Source: an uncultured Spirochaetota bacterium (GTDB taxonomy: Bacteria; Spirochaetota; Spirochaetia; Treponematales; UBA12059). From it: DNA of 36,650 nt. The DNA lies in the NCBI GenBank assembly GCA_937873275.1, contig CALMRC010000043.1, positions 1 to 36,650 on the forward strand, read 5' to 3'. Shown in pieces: positions 16,832-25,083 of this stretch. Each line of letters starts with the position of its first letter. Within the stretch, counting starts at the first letter, position 1. A program made the translations under genes and the position numbers. Below the pieces are notes generated by a model that was not told the origin of the DNA, did not search any database, and was given only the letters and a program-made list of their open reading frames with translations.

Positions 16832-19800
16832 CGTACGCCTGGCGCTCCCGGCTCGATTCGCGGCGCGCTGGATTTTTGCGGCGCTGATCCTCGCTTCCGC
16901 CGCGCCTGCCCGGGCGAACGGCACTCCCGAGGATACCTGGCAGGAGGCGACGGGTACGGAGGTCTGGCTTCGGGAGTTCGACTTGTCCGGCGCGAAGCCC
17001 GGGACCCACAACGTCGTAATCCGTGCCCGGGACTCGGCGGGAAACGAAGCCCTGGTAGGACCCTACAACATCCGTATCGATCCCTCCGTGGGTCTGCCGA
17101 CGGTCCGGATCATCTACCCCGAGAAAGGCACCGTCCTGCGCAGGGACGTCCACATCGTGGGCGTGGCGGGCGGACGCATCGGCATCCAGACGGTGGAGAT
17201 CAAGCTCGACGGGGGCGGGTACTCCGCCGCGAAGGGTTCGGAGTACTGGAGCGCTTCCGTGGACGCGGCGTCCTTGCCGGACGGTCGGCACATCCTGACG
17301 GCCCGGGCCGTGGATCCCCGGGGGACCCCGGGGCCGGAATCCTCGGTGTCCTTCGTCCTGGACCGGGCGCCTCCCTCCGTCCGGATCCGATCCCACGAGT
17401 CCGGGGCCCTGATCCGCGGGAACGTCCAATTCGAGGGGATCGCGGATGACGCGAACGGCATCGCCCGGCTCTCCTTGAGCGTCGACGGCGGCAAGACCTT
17501 CCAGGACCTCGGCTTCCGGGGCGCCCGGGGGGAGACGGAGGCTGGATTCTCTTTCCCCGTCCAGAGCGGAAAGCTTCCGGACGGGGCCGCGATCTACCAC
17601 ATCCGGGCGGAGGACGGAACGGGAGCCGTGTCGGTCAACCCCGTCCTATTCTTCGTGGACAACAAATCCCCGGAGCTGGAGATCCTTTGGCCTGAAAAAG
17701 GGTCGAGCGTCGCGGGCACCTTTCGGGTCACCGGAACGATGAAGGACGTGGTGGGGGTTCAAAGCCTTTCCTGCGAAGTCGGGAAGACCGTGCTGGAAAT
17801 CGAGATGCGTCCCGGCGACCCCTACTGGACGGCGGACATTCCGGTGCCCCCGGGAACCGGGCGATCCGTCGATCTCCGGATCGTCGCGACCGACCGGAGC
17901 GGCAACCGGACCACGGTCTCCCGCGGGTTCGTGAACGAGCTCGATTCCTCGATACCGAGAGTCCGGATACTCCATCCCGGCGAGGCGGGACTCGCGGCGT
18001 TTCCGGCGGACGGTGCGATCTACGGGCAGGTTCTCGGGGGACCCGGAGTGGACACCGTCAAGGTCGAGGGGGGGAAGTCCTATCCCGCCAAGCCGGGTTT
18101 TCGCATCCCTTCCTCGGACATCGGGCCGGGGCGCGGCGAACTCCGCCTCCAGGCTTCGGGACCCGAGGCGGCCCAGGGCGAAGTCCTTAAGCTCCGGATC
18201 GTCCGTCCCGCTCCCCCCTCGGGGACCGTGCCCCCTCCTTCTCCGCCGCCTTCGAGCGTGACGGTGACGTCCCCGGCACCCTATTCGTATCAGCGGGGGG
18301 CCTTCGACCTCTCCGGGACATCCGAGGCTCCGGCCGGTTCCCGTCTGGAATTCCGTACGGCGCCTACGGAGCCCTGGCAGGAGATCGCCCCGGGCGCGGA
18401 CGGCAGGTTCTCCGTCCGGGTCGCTCCGGACGCCCTGCCCGAGGGACCGATGCATCTGGAACTTCGGACGGTGACCGACGGAATCGCGGCGGAGCCGGTC
18501 TACCATCCGGTCAACCGGTACACTTCGGCCCCGGAGATCCGCATCCATTCCCCCCGGTCCGGGGAAACGGTGAACGGCAACGTGACCGTCTCCGGGGATG
18601 TCGTCACGGCCGCCCCGATCGCGGAGCTTGCGTATTCCCTGGACGGCAAGACCTTCCGGGCTCTCCCGGGTATCCCCGCCTCCTACGGTGCCGCATTCTC
18701 CATGGTGGTAGACTTCACGGTCTTGCAGAAGGCCGGTGGAAGCGTCGGCATCCGGGCCGTGGACACGGCGGGCAACTCTTCGACCGCCGCGATACCCGTG
18801 ACCGTGGACTCTTCGGGGGACCTGCCCTCGATCCAGTTGAACCTTCCCGTCGACGGGGCCGTGGTGACCGGGGATTTCGACATTTCCGGAATGGCCTTCG
18901 ACGACGACGGTGTGGCGGCCGTCCATTGGCGGATCGGAGAGGGAGCCTACTCCCGCCTGGCCGTGGAGCAGAGCTTCCGGATCCCGGTTCCCCTGACTTC
19001 CGTCCGGGACGGCGAGCGGAGGATCGAGGTCTACGCGGAGGACGTCTACGGCCGGGTCGGGCCGCCCGCGTCGGCCGTCGTCCGGGTCAGTACCGGCGCT
19101 CCGACGGTGGAGGTCACCTCCCCGGGTCTCGAGGCGTACAATCGGGGCACCGTGATCCTGCGGGGGGCCGCTCGGGATCCGAACGGCATCGCCGGGATCC
19201 GGGTATCCCTGGACAACGGAGCCACCTTCCAGAGCGCGGAGGGCGCCGAATCCTGGAGCCTGTCCCTCAATACCGGGGCCTACAAGGACGGAGTGTATTC
19301 CGTCCTCGTGGTGGCGGCGGATTCCTTCGGCGTGGAGTCGAGGATCTCCTCCCTCCTCAACATCGACAACACGCCGCCCTTGATTTCCCTCGGGGAGCCC
19401 GCGGACGGCCGGATCACGGAACCCGCTCTCCGCGTCTCGGGCCAGACCAGCGACAATACGGGGGTCGAGTCCCTGGCCTTCGAGGTCACCCCCGTGCCGG
19501 GGACGGGGACCCAGCGCGGCCTTCGGATCGACGTCAAGCCGAGGCTTGTGATCCTGGAAACCCTGGACGTCTCCTCCCTTCCGGGGGGGAAGTACAATCT
19601 CCGGATGATCGCCTCCGACGCGGCGGGCAACTCGTCCGTCCTGGTACGGGGCATCGAGCTCGTGAAGGAGGCGGGTGCGTATCGGGTTGTCCTTCTGGAT
19701 CCCCTTCCGGGGGTGACCCATACGGGTCCTCTGACGGTTTCCGGCCGGGTGACCGGGCCCAGCCTTCCCGCCTCGGTCGGGATATTCTCGGGCCCGTCCC

Positions 19801-20888
19801 GAGCCGCGGATGCCGAGGTCGACCGGTTCGGGTATTTCCGGCAAACCCTGGAGGGCATTCCCGAGGAGGGCCGCCTGGTTCTCCGGGCGGGCTTCGACAC
19901 CCCCGCGGGGGAGAAGGTCCGAAGCGAGGAACATGCCGTCATCCTGGAACCCTACGGCCCCGTCCTGACCATCTCCAGCCATGGCGCCGGGGACGCGGTG
20001 ACCGGACGGCCCTGGCTCAGCGGTACGGCGGGAATTCGCCTCTCCCCCGGGGAGACGGAGGAGGCGGGCAAGAAGGCCGCGAGACGGTTCGAGGTTTCCC
20101 GGGTGGAGGTGAGCCTGGACAACGGCCGGTCTTTCCAGCCGGCTCAGGGGACTTCGGACTGGAAGTTCCGGCTGGAAACCGCCGAGCTTCCACGGGGGCC
20201 CCTGCCCGTGTTGGTCCGGGCGGAGTACGCGGACGGCCGTTCCGCGGTCCGGAGGATTCTACTGACCGTGGATACCGCTCCCCCCGAGGTGACCCTGGCG
20301 GCTCCCCAGGAGGGAAGCCTCCACGCGGAGTCCCTCTTGATGTTCGGGACCGCTTCGGACGACTACGGCCTGGAGACCGTGGAGGTCAACCTACGAGCCG
20401 GCGACAAGGCGGGATACTCGATCCCCCAATTCATCCAGGGATTGTACCTGGACACCCATGCCCTGGGCGCGACCTACGGGGACGTGGGGTTGGGGGTCAG
20501 TTTCTTCGACAACAACGTGAAGCTCCAGCTCCAGGCGGGATTGGCGCCCCCGGGTCGTTTCACCGGAACGGTGTTCGGGGCCAAGCTTCTGGCCAACGTG
20601 CTCTACCTGCCCTTCGATTATTTTCTCGGTCCGGACTGGTCGTTTTTCTCCATGTCCCTGGCCCTGGGGGCCAATTTCTCCTACTTCACCATGGACTCCG
20701 GCAGCGAGCCCCTGGTCATGTCCTCGGTCCTGGTTCAGTGGGAGTTCGCACGGTTCCAGTTCGCCGAATGGAAGGCCTTCCGTACCTTCTCCCTGTACGC
20801 GGAACCGAATCTCTGGTTCGCCGCCTCGGACGTGGAAGCCGGAGCCATCTTCAAGCTGGCCTTCGGATTCCGGGTCGGCATTTTTTAG
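16815..20888 (+). CDS. 1357-aa exported Ig-like repeat protein with C-terminal outer-membrane beta-barrel-like domain
   Basis: ATG overlaps previous CDS by 17 nt with SD GGGAGG; signal peptide; repeated Ig-like units; last ~160 aa alternate like strands and end FKLAFGFRVGIF (terminal Phe). Confidence 0.92.
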   Translation: MFTSTDVRLALPARFAARWIFAALILASAAPARANGTPEDTWQEATGTEVWLREFDLSGAKPGTHNVVIRARDSAGNEALVGPYNIRIDPSVGLPTVRIIYPEKGTVLRRDVHIVGVAGGRIGIQTVEIKLDGGGYSAAKGSEYWSASVDAASLPDGRHILTARAVDPRGTPGPESSVSFVLDRAPPSVRIRSHESGALIRGNVQFEGIADDANGIARLSLSVDGGKTFQDLGFRGARGETEAGFSFPVQSGKLPDGAAIYHIRAEDGTGAVSVNPVLFFVDNKSPELEILWPEKGSSVAGTFRVTGTMKDVVGVQSLSCEVGKTVLEIEMRPGDPYWTADIPVPPGTGRSVDLRIVATDRSGNRTTVSRGFVNELDSSIPRVRILHPGEAGLAAFPADGAIYGQVLGGPGVDTVKVEGGKSYPAKPGFRIPSSDIGPGRGELRLQASGPEAAQGEVLKLRIVRPAPPSGTVPPPSPPPSSVTVTSPAPYSYQRGAFDLSGTSEAPAGSRLEFRTAPTEPWQEIAPGADGRFSVRVAPDALPEGPMHLELRTVTDGIAAEPVYHPVNRYTSAPEIRIHSPRSGETVNGNVTVSGDVVTAAPIAELAYSLDGKTFRALPGIPASYGAAFSMVVDFTVLQKAGGSVGIRAVDTAGNSSTAAIPVTVDSSGDLPSIQLNLPVDGAVVTGDFDISGMAFDDDGVAAVHWRIGEGAYSRLAVEQSFRIPVPLTSVRDGERRIEVYAEDVYGRVGPPASAVVRVSTGAPTVEVTSPGLEAYNRGTVILRGAARDPNGIAGIRVSLDNGATFQSAEGAESWSLSLNTGAYKDGVYSVLVVAADSFGVESRISSLLNIDNTPPLISLGEPADGRITEPALRVSGQTSDNTGVESLAFEVTPVPGTGTQRGLRIDVKPRLVILETLDVSSLPGGKYNLRMIASDAAGNSSVLVRGIELVKEAGAYRVVLLDPLPGVTHTGPLTVSGRVTGPSLPASVGIFSGPSRAADAEVDRFGYFRQTLEGIPEEGRLVLRAGFDTPAGEKVRSEEHAVILEPYGPVLTISSHGAGDAVTGRPWLSGTAGIRLSPGETEEAGKKAARRFEVSRVEVSLDNGRSFQPAQGTSDWKFRLETAELPRGPLPVLVRAEYADGRSAVRRILLTVDTAPPEVTLAAPQEGSLHAESLLMFGTASDDYGLETVEVNLRAGDKAGYSIPQFIQGLYLDTHALGATYGDVGLGVSFFDNNVKLQLQAGLAPPGRFTGTVFGAKLLANVLYLPFDYFLGPDWSFFSMSLALGANFSYFTMDSGSEPLVMSSVLVQWEFARFQFAEWKAFRTFSLYAEPNLWFAASDVEAGAIFKLAFGFRVGIF

Positions 20889-20903
20889 TCTCCCTCGGAC
20901 CGC

Positions 20904-20931
20904 GGCCCGCCCCCCTCCGGGGCGGGCCTTT
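20904..20931 (+). terminator. Hairpin terminator candidate after the surface-protein operon
   Basis: GGCCCGCCCC-CCTCC-GGGGCGGGCC followed by TTTCC (short T tract). Confidence 0.65.
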
Positions 20932-20950
20932 CCATTCCGCCTCTCTTCCT

Positions 20951-20985
20951 CCGTTTACTGTTCACCGTCCACGGTTTACAGTAAC
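20951..20985 (+). repeat. NGTYYAC heptad repeat overlapping a promoter
   Basis: CGTTTAC TGTTCAC CGTCCAC GGTTTAC AGTAAC; ends 3 nt before the ATG of the next gene. Confidence 0.7.
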
Positions 20986-20988
20986 CCC

Positions 20989-21690
20989 ATGCTCCTATCC
21001 CCGCCCTTCCCGGAGGCGGCCCGGGACTACCGCCTCCTCCTGGACCGGGGCTATCCGTCGGCCGCGAGCCTCAAGCTGGTCGGGGACCGGTACGCCCTGG
21101 ACAAGGAAACTCGGACGGTACTCTTCCGGGGGGTGCTGTCGGAATCCCGGTCCGGCGCCATAGCGGGCCGGATCGTCCGTGCCCTGCCCCCGGGAGCCCG
21201 GTTGGCCGTGGACGGATACAACGTTCTCTTCACCCTGCTCAACTACCGCCGGGGTCATCCCCTCTTCCTGGGGACCGACGGCCTCCTGCGGGACGCCGGG
21301 GGAGCCCACGGCCGCGTCTCCGACGAGGGGATCTTCCGGGACTGCGCCCGGGCCGCCGCGGAGCGCCTGGCGGACCTCGGGGTCGCGTACGCGGAGGTGT
21401 ACCTGGACGCCCCGGTCTCCGGGAGCGGCTCCCACGCGGCGGCCCTCCGGGACCTCCTGGCGGAAGCGGGGCTGGCGGGCCGGGTGGACCTGGCCGCCTC
21501 CGCGGACCCCCGGGTCCGGGACTTCGAAGCCGGCTATGCTGCCGGCCAAGCCGAAGGCTTTGCCGCCACCTCGGACTCCGCGGTGGCCGAGACGGCCCGA
21601 TCCCCGATTTTCGACCTGGCCCGGGACGTCCTGGAGGCCCGGTACGGGGCGAGGTTTCCGGACCTCGGCGAGGTGGTCCGGGGATCGTGA
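20989..21690 (+). CDS. DUF434-like domain protein
   Basis: AARDYRLLLDRGYPSAASLKLVGDRYALDKETRTVLFRGV N-terminal signature; RLAVDGYNVLFTLLNYRRG central motif. Confidence 0.75.
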   Translation: MLLSPPFPEAARDYRLLLDRGYPSAASLKLVGDRYALDKETRTVLFRGVLSESRSGAIAGRIVRALPPGARLAVDGYNVLFTLLNYRRGHPLFLGTDGLLRDAGGAHGRVSDEGIFRDCARAAAERLADLGVAYAEVYLDAPVSGSGSHAAALRDLLAEAGLAGRVDLAASADPRVRDFEAGYAAGQAEGFAATSDSAVAETARSPIFDLARDVLEARYGARFPDLGEVVRGS

Positions 21691-21735
21691 GCGGCGCGCG
21701 GGAGGGCGGGGGCCCGCCGCGATTCCCGGTTCGGC

Positions 21736-21765
21736 TTGACAGCCCGTTCCCCGGGGGCGGATACT
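21736..21765 (+). promoter_or_regulatory. sigma70-like promoter of the M20 peptidase gene
   Basis: TTGACA (21736-21741), 18-nt spacer, GATACT (21760-21765). Confidence 0.55.
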
Positions 21766-21851
21766 CGTTTCGTTCCGTCCGTCCCCGCGGCTTCCGCGCC
21801 GCGGACCTTTCGCCGCCGAAATCCCGGGATCGAATCCGGAAGGAGTCCGCC

Positions 21852-23153
21852 ATGCTTCCCGATCATGGAACGAACCATCGCAAGGTCCTGGAGGAGATCG
21901 ACCGCCTCCGGCCGGACGCGGTGCGGATCAGCCGGTCCATCCACGACCGGCCGGAGTTGGGACTCCAGGAGCGCTGGGCTTCGGCCTTCCTCGCCGAGGA
22001 GGCCCGTAAGCGGGGATTCACCGTGGAAGCCCCCGTCGCGGGACTTCCGACCGCCTTCGCCGCCCGGTACTCCTCCCCGAAACCGGGCCCCCGGATCGGC
22101 TTCCTCTGCGAGTACGACGCCCTCCCCGGTTTGGGTCACGCCTGCGGCCACAACATCATCGCCGCGGCGTCCTGCGCCGCGGCCTTCGCCCTCAAGCCCC
22201 GGGTGGAGGAGGTCGGAGGATCGGTCTTCCTCTTCGGCACCCCGGACGAGGAGGCGATGAGCGAGGAGTCGAAGGGCGGCAAGGTGATCATGAGCCGGGC
22301 GGGGCTCTTCCGGGACCTGGACGCGGTGTTCATGACCCATCCCGCCGGCGGCCGGGACGCGGCCTGGCGCTACAATTTCCCCCTCACGGACTTCACCGTC
22401 CAGTTCCGGGGAAAGCCGGCCCACTACACCCAGCCGGAGAAGGGGATCAACGCCCTGGAGGCCCTCCTCCTGTGCATCTCCAACCTGAACGCCCTGAAGC
22501 GGTCCTGGTCCCCCTCGGTCCTCCTGGCCTACACGATCACCGACGGCGGCGGCCCCAGCGCCATCATCGTGCCGGAATCGGCCAAGGCCCACTTCACCCT
22601 GAAGACCTTCGACAGCGGGTACATGGAGGAGCTCTTCGGGCAGATCCGGTCCTGCGTGGACGCGGTGTCGGGGATGACCGGCGCGAAGGGCGGCGTCACC
22701 GTCCTGGACGAATACAAGGGGACGATCCCGAATCTCCACCTTACGGCCAGCCTGTACCGGAACCTCCGCTCCCTGGGAGCGGAGGTGGAGAATCCCCTGG
22801 ATTCCCGGCGGGACCTGGAGCGCCAACGCTACCCCGGGACCTCCACGGATTTCTCGGACGTGAGCTGGGAGGCCCCGGCCATCCACGGGTACTGCGGCGT
22901 CGGGAAGGACCTGGTGCTGCATACCCCGGAGTTCGCCGCGGCGGCGGCCTCCGAGGACGGGGACGAGGCCCTGATCCGGGCGGCCAAGGCCATGGCCCTC
23001 TCGGCGGCGGACATCCTTTCGGATTCCGCCTTCGCGGCCCGGGTCCGGACGGAGTTCGAGGCCTACCGGCGGGACGGGTTCCGGAGCGTGCCGGGGATCC
23101 CCCCGGACTTCGGTCCCTTCCCGGAGGAGTTCGCCGACCTTTTCGGGGCGTAG
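21852..23153 (+). CDS. M20-family amidohydrolase/peptidase (AbgB-like)
   Basis: SD GGAAGGAG before ATG; IHDRPELGLQE, CEYDALPGLGHACGHNIIAAAS, PDEEAMSEESKGGK, GKPAHYTQPEKGINALEA motifs. Confidence 0.92.
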   Translation: MLPDHGTNHRKVLEEIDRLRPDAVRISRSIHDRPELGLQERWASAFLAEEARKRGFTVEAPVAGLPTAFAARYSSPKPGPRIGFLCEYDALPGLGHACGHNIIAAASCAAAFALKPRVEEVGGSVFLFGTPDEEAMSEESKGGKVIMSRAGLFRDLDAVFMTHPAGGRDAAWRYNFPLTDFTVQFRGKPAHYTQPEKGINALEALLLCISNLNALKRSWSPSVLLAYTITDGGGPSAIIVPESAKAHFTLKTFDSGYMEELFGQIRSCVDAVSGMTGAKGGVTVLDEYKGTIPNLHLTASLYRNLRSLGAEVENPLDSRRDLERQRYPGTSTDFSDVSWEAPAIHGYCGVGKDLVLHTPEFAAAAASEDGDEALIRAAKAMALSAADILSDSAFAARVRTEFEAYRRDGFRSVPGIPPDFGPFPEEFADLFGA

Positions 23154-23201
23154 GGCTTCCGCGGCCGGCTCGGAGTCATCCGCGGCGTGCCGGCCGTCTC
23201 C

Positions 23202-23828
23202 CTATACGGGGACCCGGGCGAACCGCGTGGAGACCAGGCGGGGCCGGACGGCCCCGGCGGTCAGCGCGGTCACGGCCGTCTCGAAGTCCTCCCGGGCGGC
23301 CAGGGACAGGTCCACGGCCAGGCGTACGCCCTCCCCGAAGCTCCGCTCCGCGATGACAGCTCCGAGTTCCCCGGCCAGGACCTGGAACCGGTCGAAGAGC
23401 CGGTAGGGAAGGTCCAGCTCGAAGCGCCCCGTCTCCACCAAGGCCGCCCGCCGCGCCGCGGCCAGCACCGCCTTGCCCGCCTCGGAGTAGGCCTTCACGA
23501 GGCCCCCGGTGCCCAGGAGGGTGCCCCCGAAATAGCGGGTCACGACGATCGCCGCGTCCCCCAGGCCGGAGCCCTTGAGGACCGCCAGGAGGGGACGGCC
23601 CGCGGTACCCGAGGGCTCCCCGTCGTCGGAGCAGTAGTCCGCGGTCGTGTTGCCTCCGCCCAGTACGTAGGCGGGCACGTGGTGGGACGCGTCCGGGAAT
23701 TCGGCCCGGATGCGGGCGAGGAAGGCCCGGGCCTCCTCCGCGGACTCGACGGGCTCCAGGCTGGCGATGAACCGGGAGTTGACGACCCGGATCTCTGTCC
23801 GGGCGGGCTCGTAGGGGACGAGGAGCAT
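23202..23828 (-). CDS. yigZ: YigZ/IMPACT (UPF0029) family protein
   Basis: SRFIASLEPVESAEEARAFLARIRAEFPDASHHVPAYVLG...DDGEPSGTAGRPLLAVLKGSGLGDAAIVVTRYFGGTLLGTGGLVKAYSEA is characteristic. Confidence 0.93.
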   Translation of the reverse strand: MLLVPYEPARTEIRVVNSRFIASLEPVESAEEARAFLARIRAEFPDASHHVPAYVLGGGNTTADYCSDDGEPSGTAGRPLLAVLKGSGLGDAAIVVTRYFGGTLLGTGGLVKAYSEAGKAVLAAARRAALVETGRFELDLPYRLFDRFQVLAGELGAVIAERSFGEGVRLAVDLSLAAREDFETAVTALTAGAVRPRLVSTRFARVPV

Positions 23829-23834
23829 GGGGCG

Positions 23835-23840
23835 AGTATA
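23835..23840 (-). promoter_or_regulatory. -10 element (TATACT) 6 nt upstream of the yigZ-like ATG
   Basis: Minus strand CTGGTATACTCGCCCCATG. Confidence 0.5.
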
Positions 23841-23857
23841 CCAGATTGCCGGGAAGC

Positions 23858-23906
23858 CGACGAAGCTCGAAGAGCTTCGTCGACTCGAGCCTCAAGGCGG
23901 CTCGAG
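23858..23906. repeat. Two adjacent perfect hairpins in the yigZ-GNAT divergent intergenic region
   Basis: CGACGAAGCTC-GAA-GAGCTTCGTCG and CTCGAGCC-TCAAGGC-GGCTCGAG. Confidence 0.85.
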
Positions 23907-23946
23907 CGGACTTGCGGTTTTCCCGTCCCTGCCGGAGAATGTCCCC

Positions 23947-25083
23947 ATGGACGACTCCTCGGCGCTGTCGATCCGGCCGGTGCGGACCCGGCGGGACTAT
24001 CGGGACTTTCTGAACCTGCCCCGGGGGATCTACCGGGACGATCCCGCCTGGGTCCCCCCGATCCGGCTGACCGAGCCGGGGGAGTACCGGCCCTCGGGCA
24101 ATCCCGTCCTGGCACGGTCGGAGCACGGGCTCTTCCTGGCCCGCCGGGGGGAACGGCCGGTGGGACGGATCGTCGCCTACGTCGACCCCCGGTTCAACGA
24201 GTATTACCGCTCCCGGATCGGATTCTTCGGGGCCTTCGAGTGCCGGGAGGACGGCGAGGCGGCGTGCGCGCTCTACGCGGCCGCGGAGGCGTGGATGGCG
24301 GAGCGGGGCATGGATTCTTCCCGGGGGCCGATCCACCCCTCCGCGGAGTGCTGGGGCTTCGTCGCCGACGGATTCGACCGGCCGCCGGTGTTTCTCTCGC
24401 CCCACAATCCCCCGTACTACGGCGCCCTCGCGGAGGCGGCTGGCTACGTCGGGGTCAAGGACCTCCTGGCCTACGAGGCGGACGCCCGGTCGGGCTACCG
24501 GATCCCGGAACGGTTCTCCCGGTTCGCGGCCCTCCACGCCTCCCGTTTTCCGGGCCTCGCGACCCGGCGCATCGACCCGGGCGCCCTGGACCGGGACGCC
24601 CGGCACATCCTGCGCATCCTGAACGAGGGGGTCGCGGAGAACTGGGGCTACGTGCCCGTGGAGGAGGACGAGATGACCTCGGTGCTCCGGAGGCTCCGTC
24701 CCTTCCTGGATCCCGACGCCGTCTGGTTCGTGGAGGCCGAGGGCGTTCCCGTGGCCTGCTGCCTGGGCTTCCCGGACGTGAACGTCGCGATCCGACGGAT
24801 GCGGGGGAGGCTCCTGCCCTCGGGGTTCCTGCGGCTATTGTCCGTTCGGCGGCGGGTCCGGGACTACCGTCTCTGGGGCCTGGCCGTCCTTCCCGCCTGG
24901 CAGGGCCGGGGCCTGGACGTCCTTCTGTACATGCGGCTCTTCGAGGCCCTGGCCCCCAAGGGGGTGCGCCTGGAGGCCAACTACATCCTGGAGGACAACC
25001 TGCGGATCCGGAACGCCCTGGAGAAGCTGGGGATGCGACCGGTCAAGACCTACCGGGTCTACGAGAAGGCCCTGGGCCGATGA
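23947..25083 (+). CDS. GNAT-fold N-acetyltransferase-like protein
   Basis: LSIRPVRTRRDYRDFLNLPRGIYRDDPAWVPPI start; WGLAVLPAWQGRGLDVLLYMRLFEAL acetyl-CoA-binding-like motif; NALEKLGMRPVKTYRVYEK end. Confidence 0.85.
   Translation: MDDSSALSIRPVRTRRDYRDFLNLPRGIYRDDPAWVPPIRLTEPGEYRPSGNPVLARSEHGLFLARRGERPVGRIVAYVDPRFNEYYRSRIGFFGAFECREDGEAACALYAAAEAWMAERGMDSSRGPIHPSAECWGFVADGFDRPPVFLSPHNPPYYGALAEAAGYVGVKDLLAYEADARSGYRIPERFSRFAALHASRFPGLATRRIDPGALDRDARHILRILNEGVAENWGYVPVEEDEMTSVLRRLRPFLDPDAVWFVEAEGVPVACCLGFPDVNVAIRRMRGRLLPSGFLRLLSVRRRVRDYRLWGLAVLPAWQGRGLDVLLYMRLFEALAPKGVRLEANYILEDNLRIRNALEKLGMRPVKTYRVYEKALGR

Noticed and set aside
17646-19982. 778-aa minus-strand ORF
   Set aside because: Antisense shadow of the 1357-aa Ig-repeat gene with the same low-complexity composition.
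23162-23196. CGGCCGGC…GCCGGCCG inverted repeat between convergent M20 and yigZ-like genes as a bidirectional terminator
   Set aside because: Arms are perfect but the 19-nt loop is long and there is no T tract; not enough to call a terminator.
23187-25079. N-terminal extension of the 1548-aa ORF
   Set aside because: Overlaps the yigZ-like and GNAT genes in Pro/Gly/Arg-rich frame; the real start is the ATG at 25080 followed by a signal peptide.
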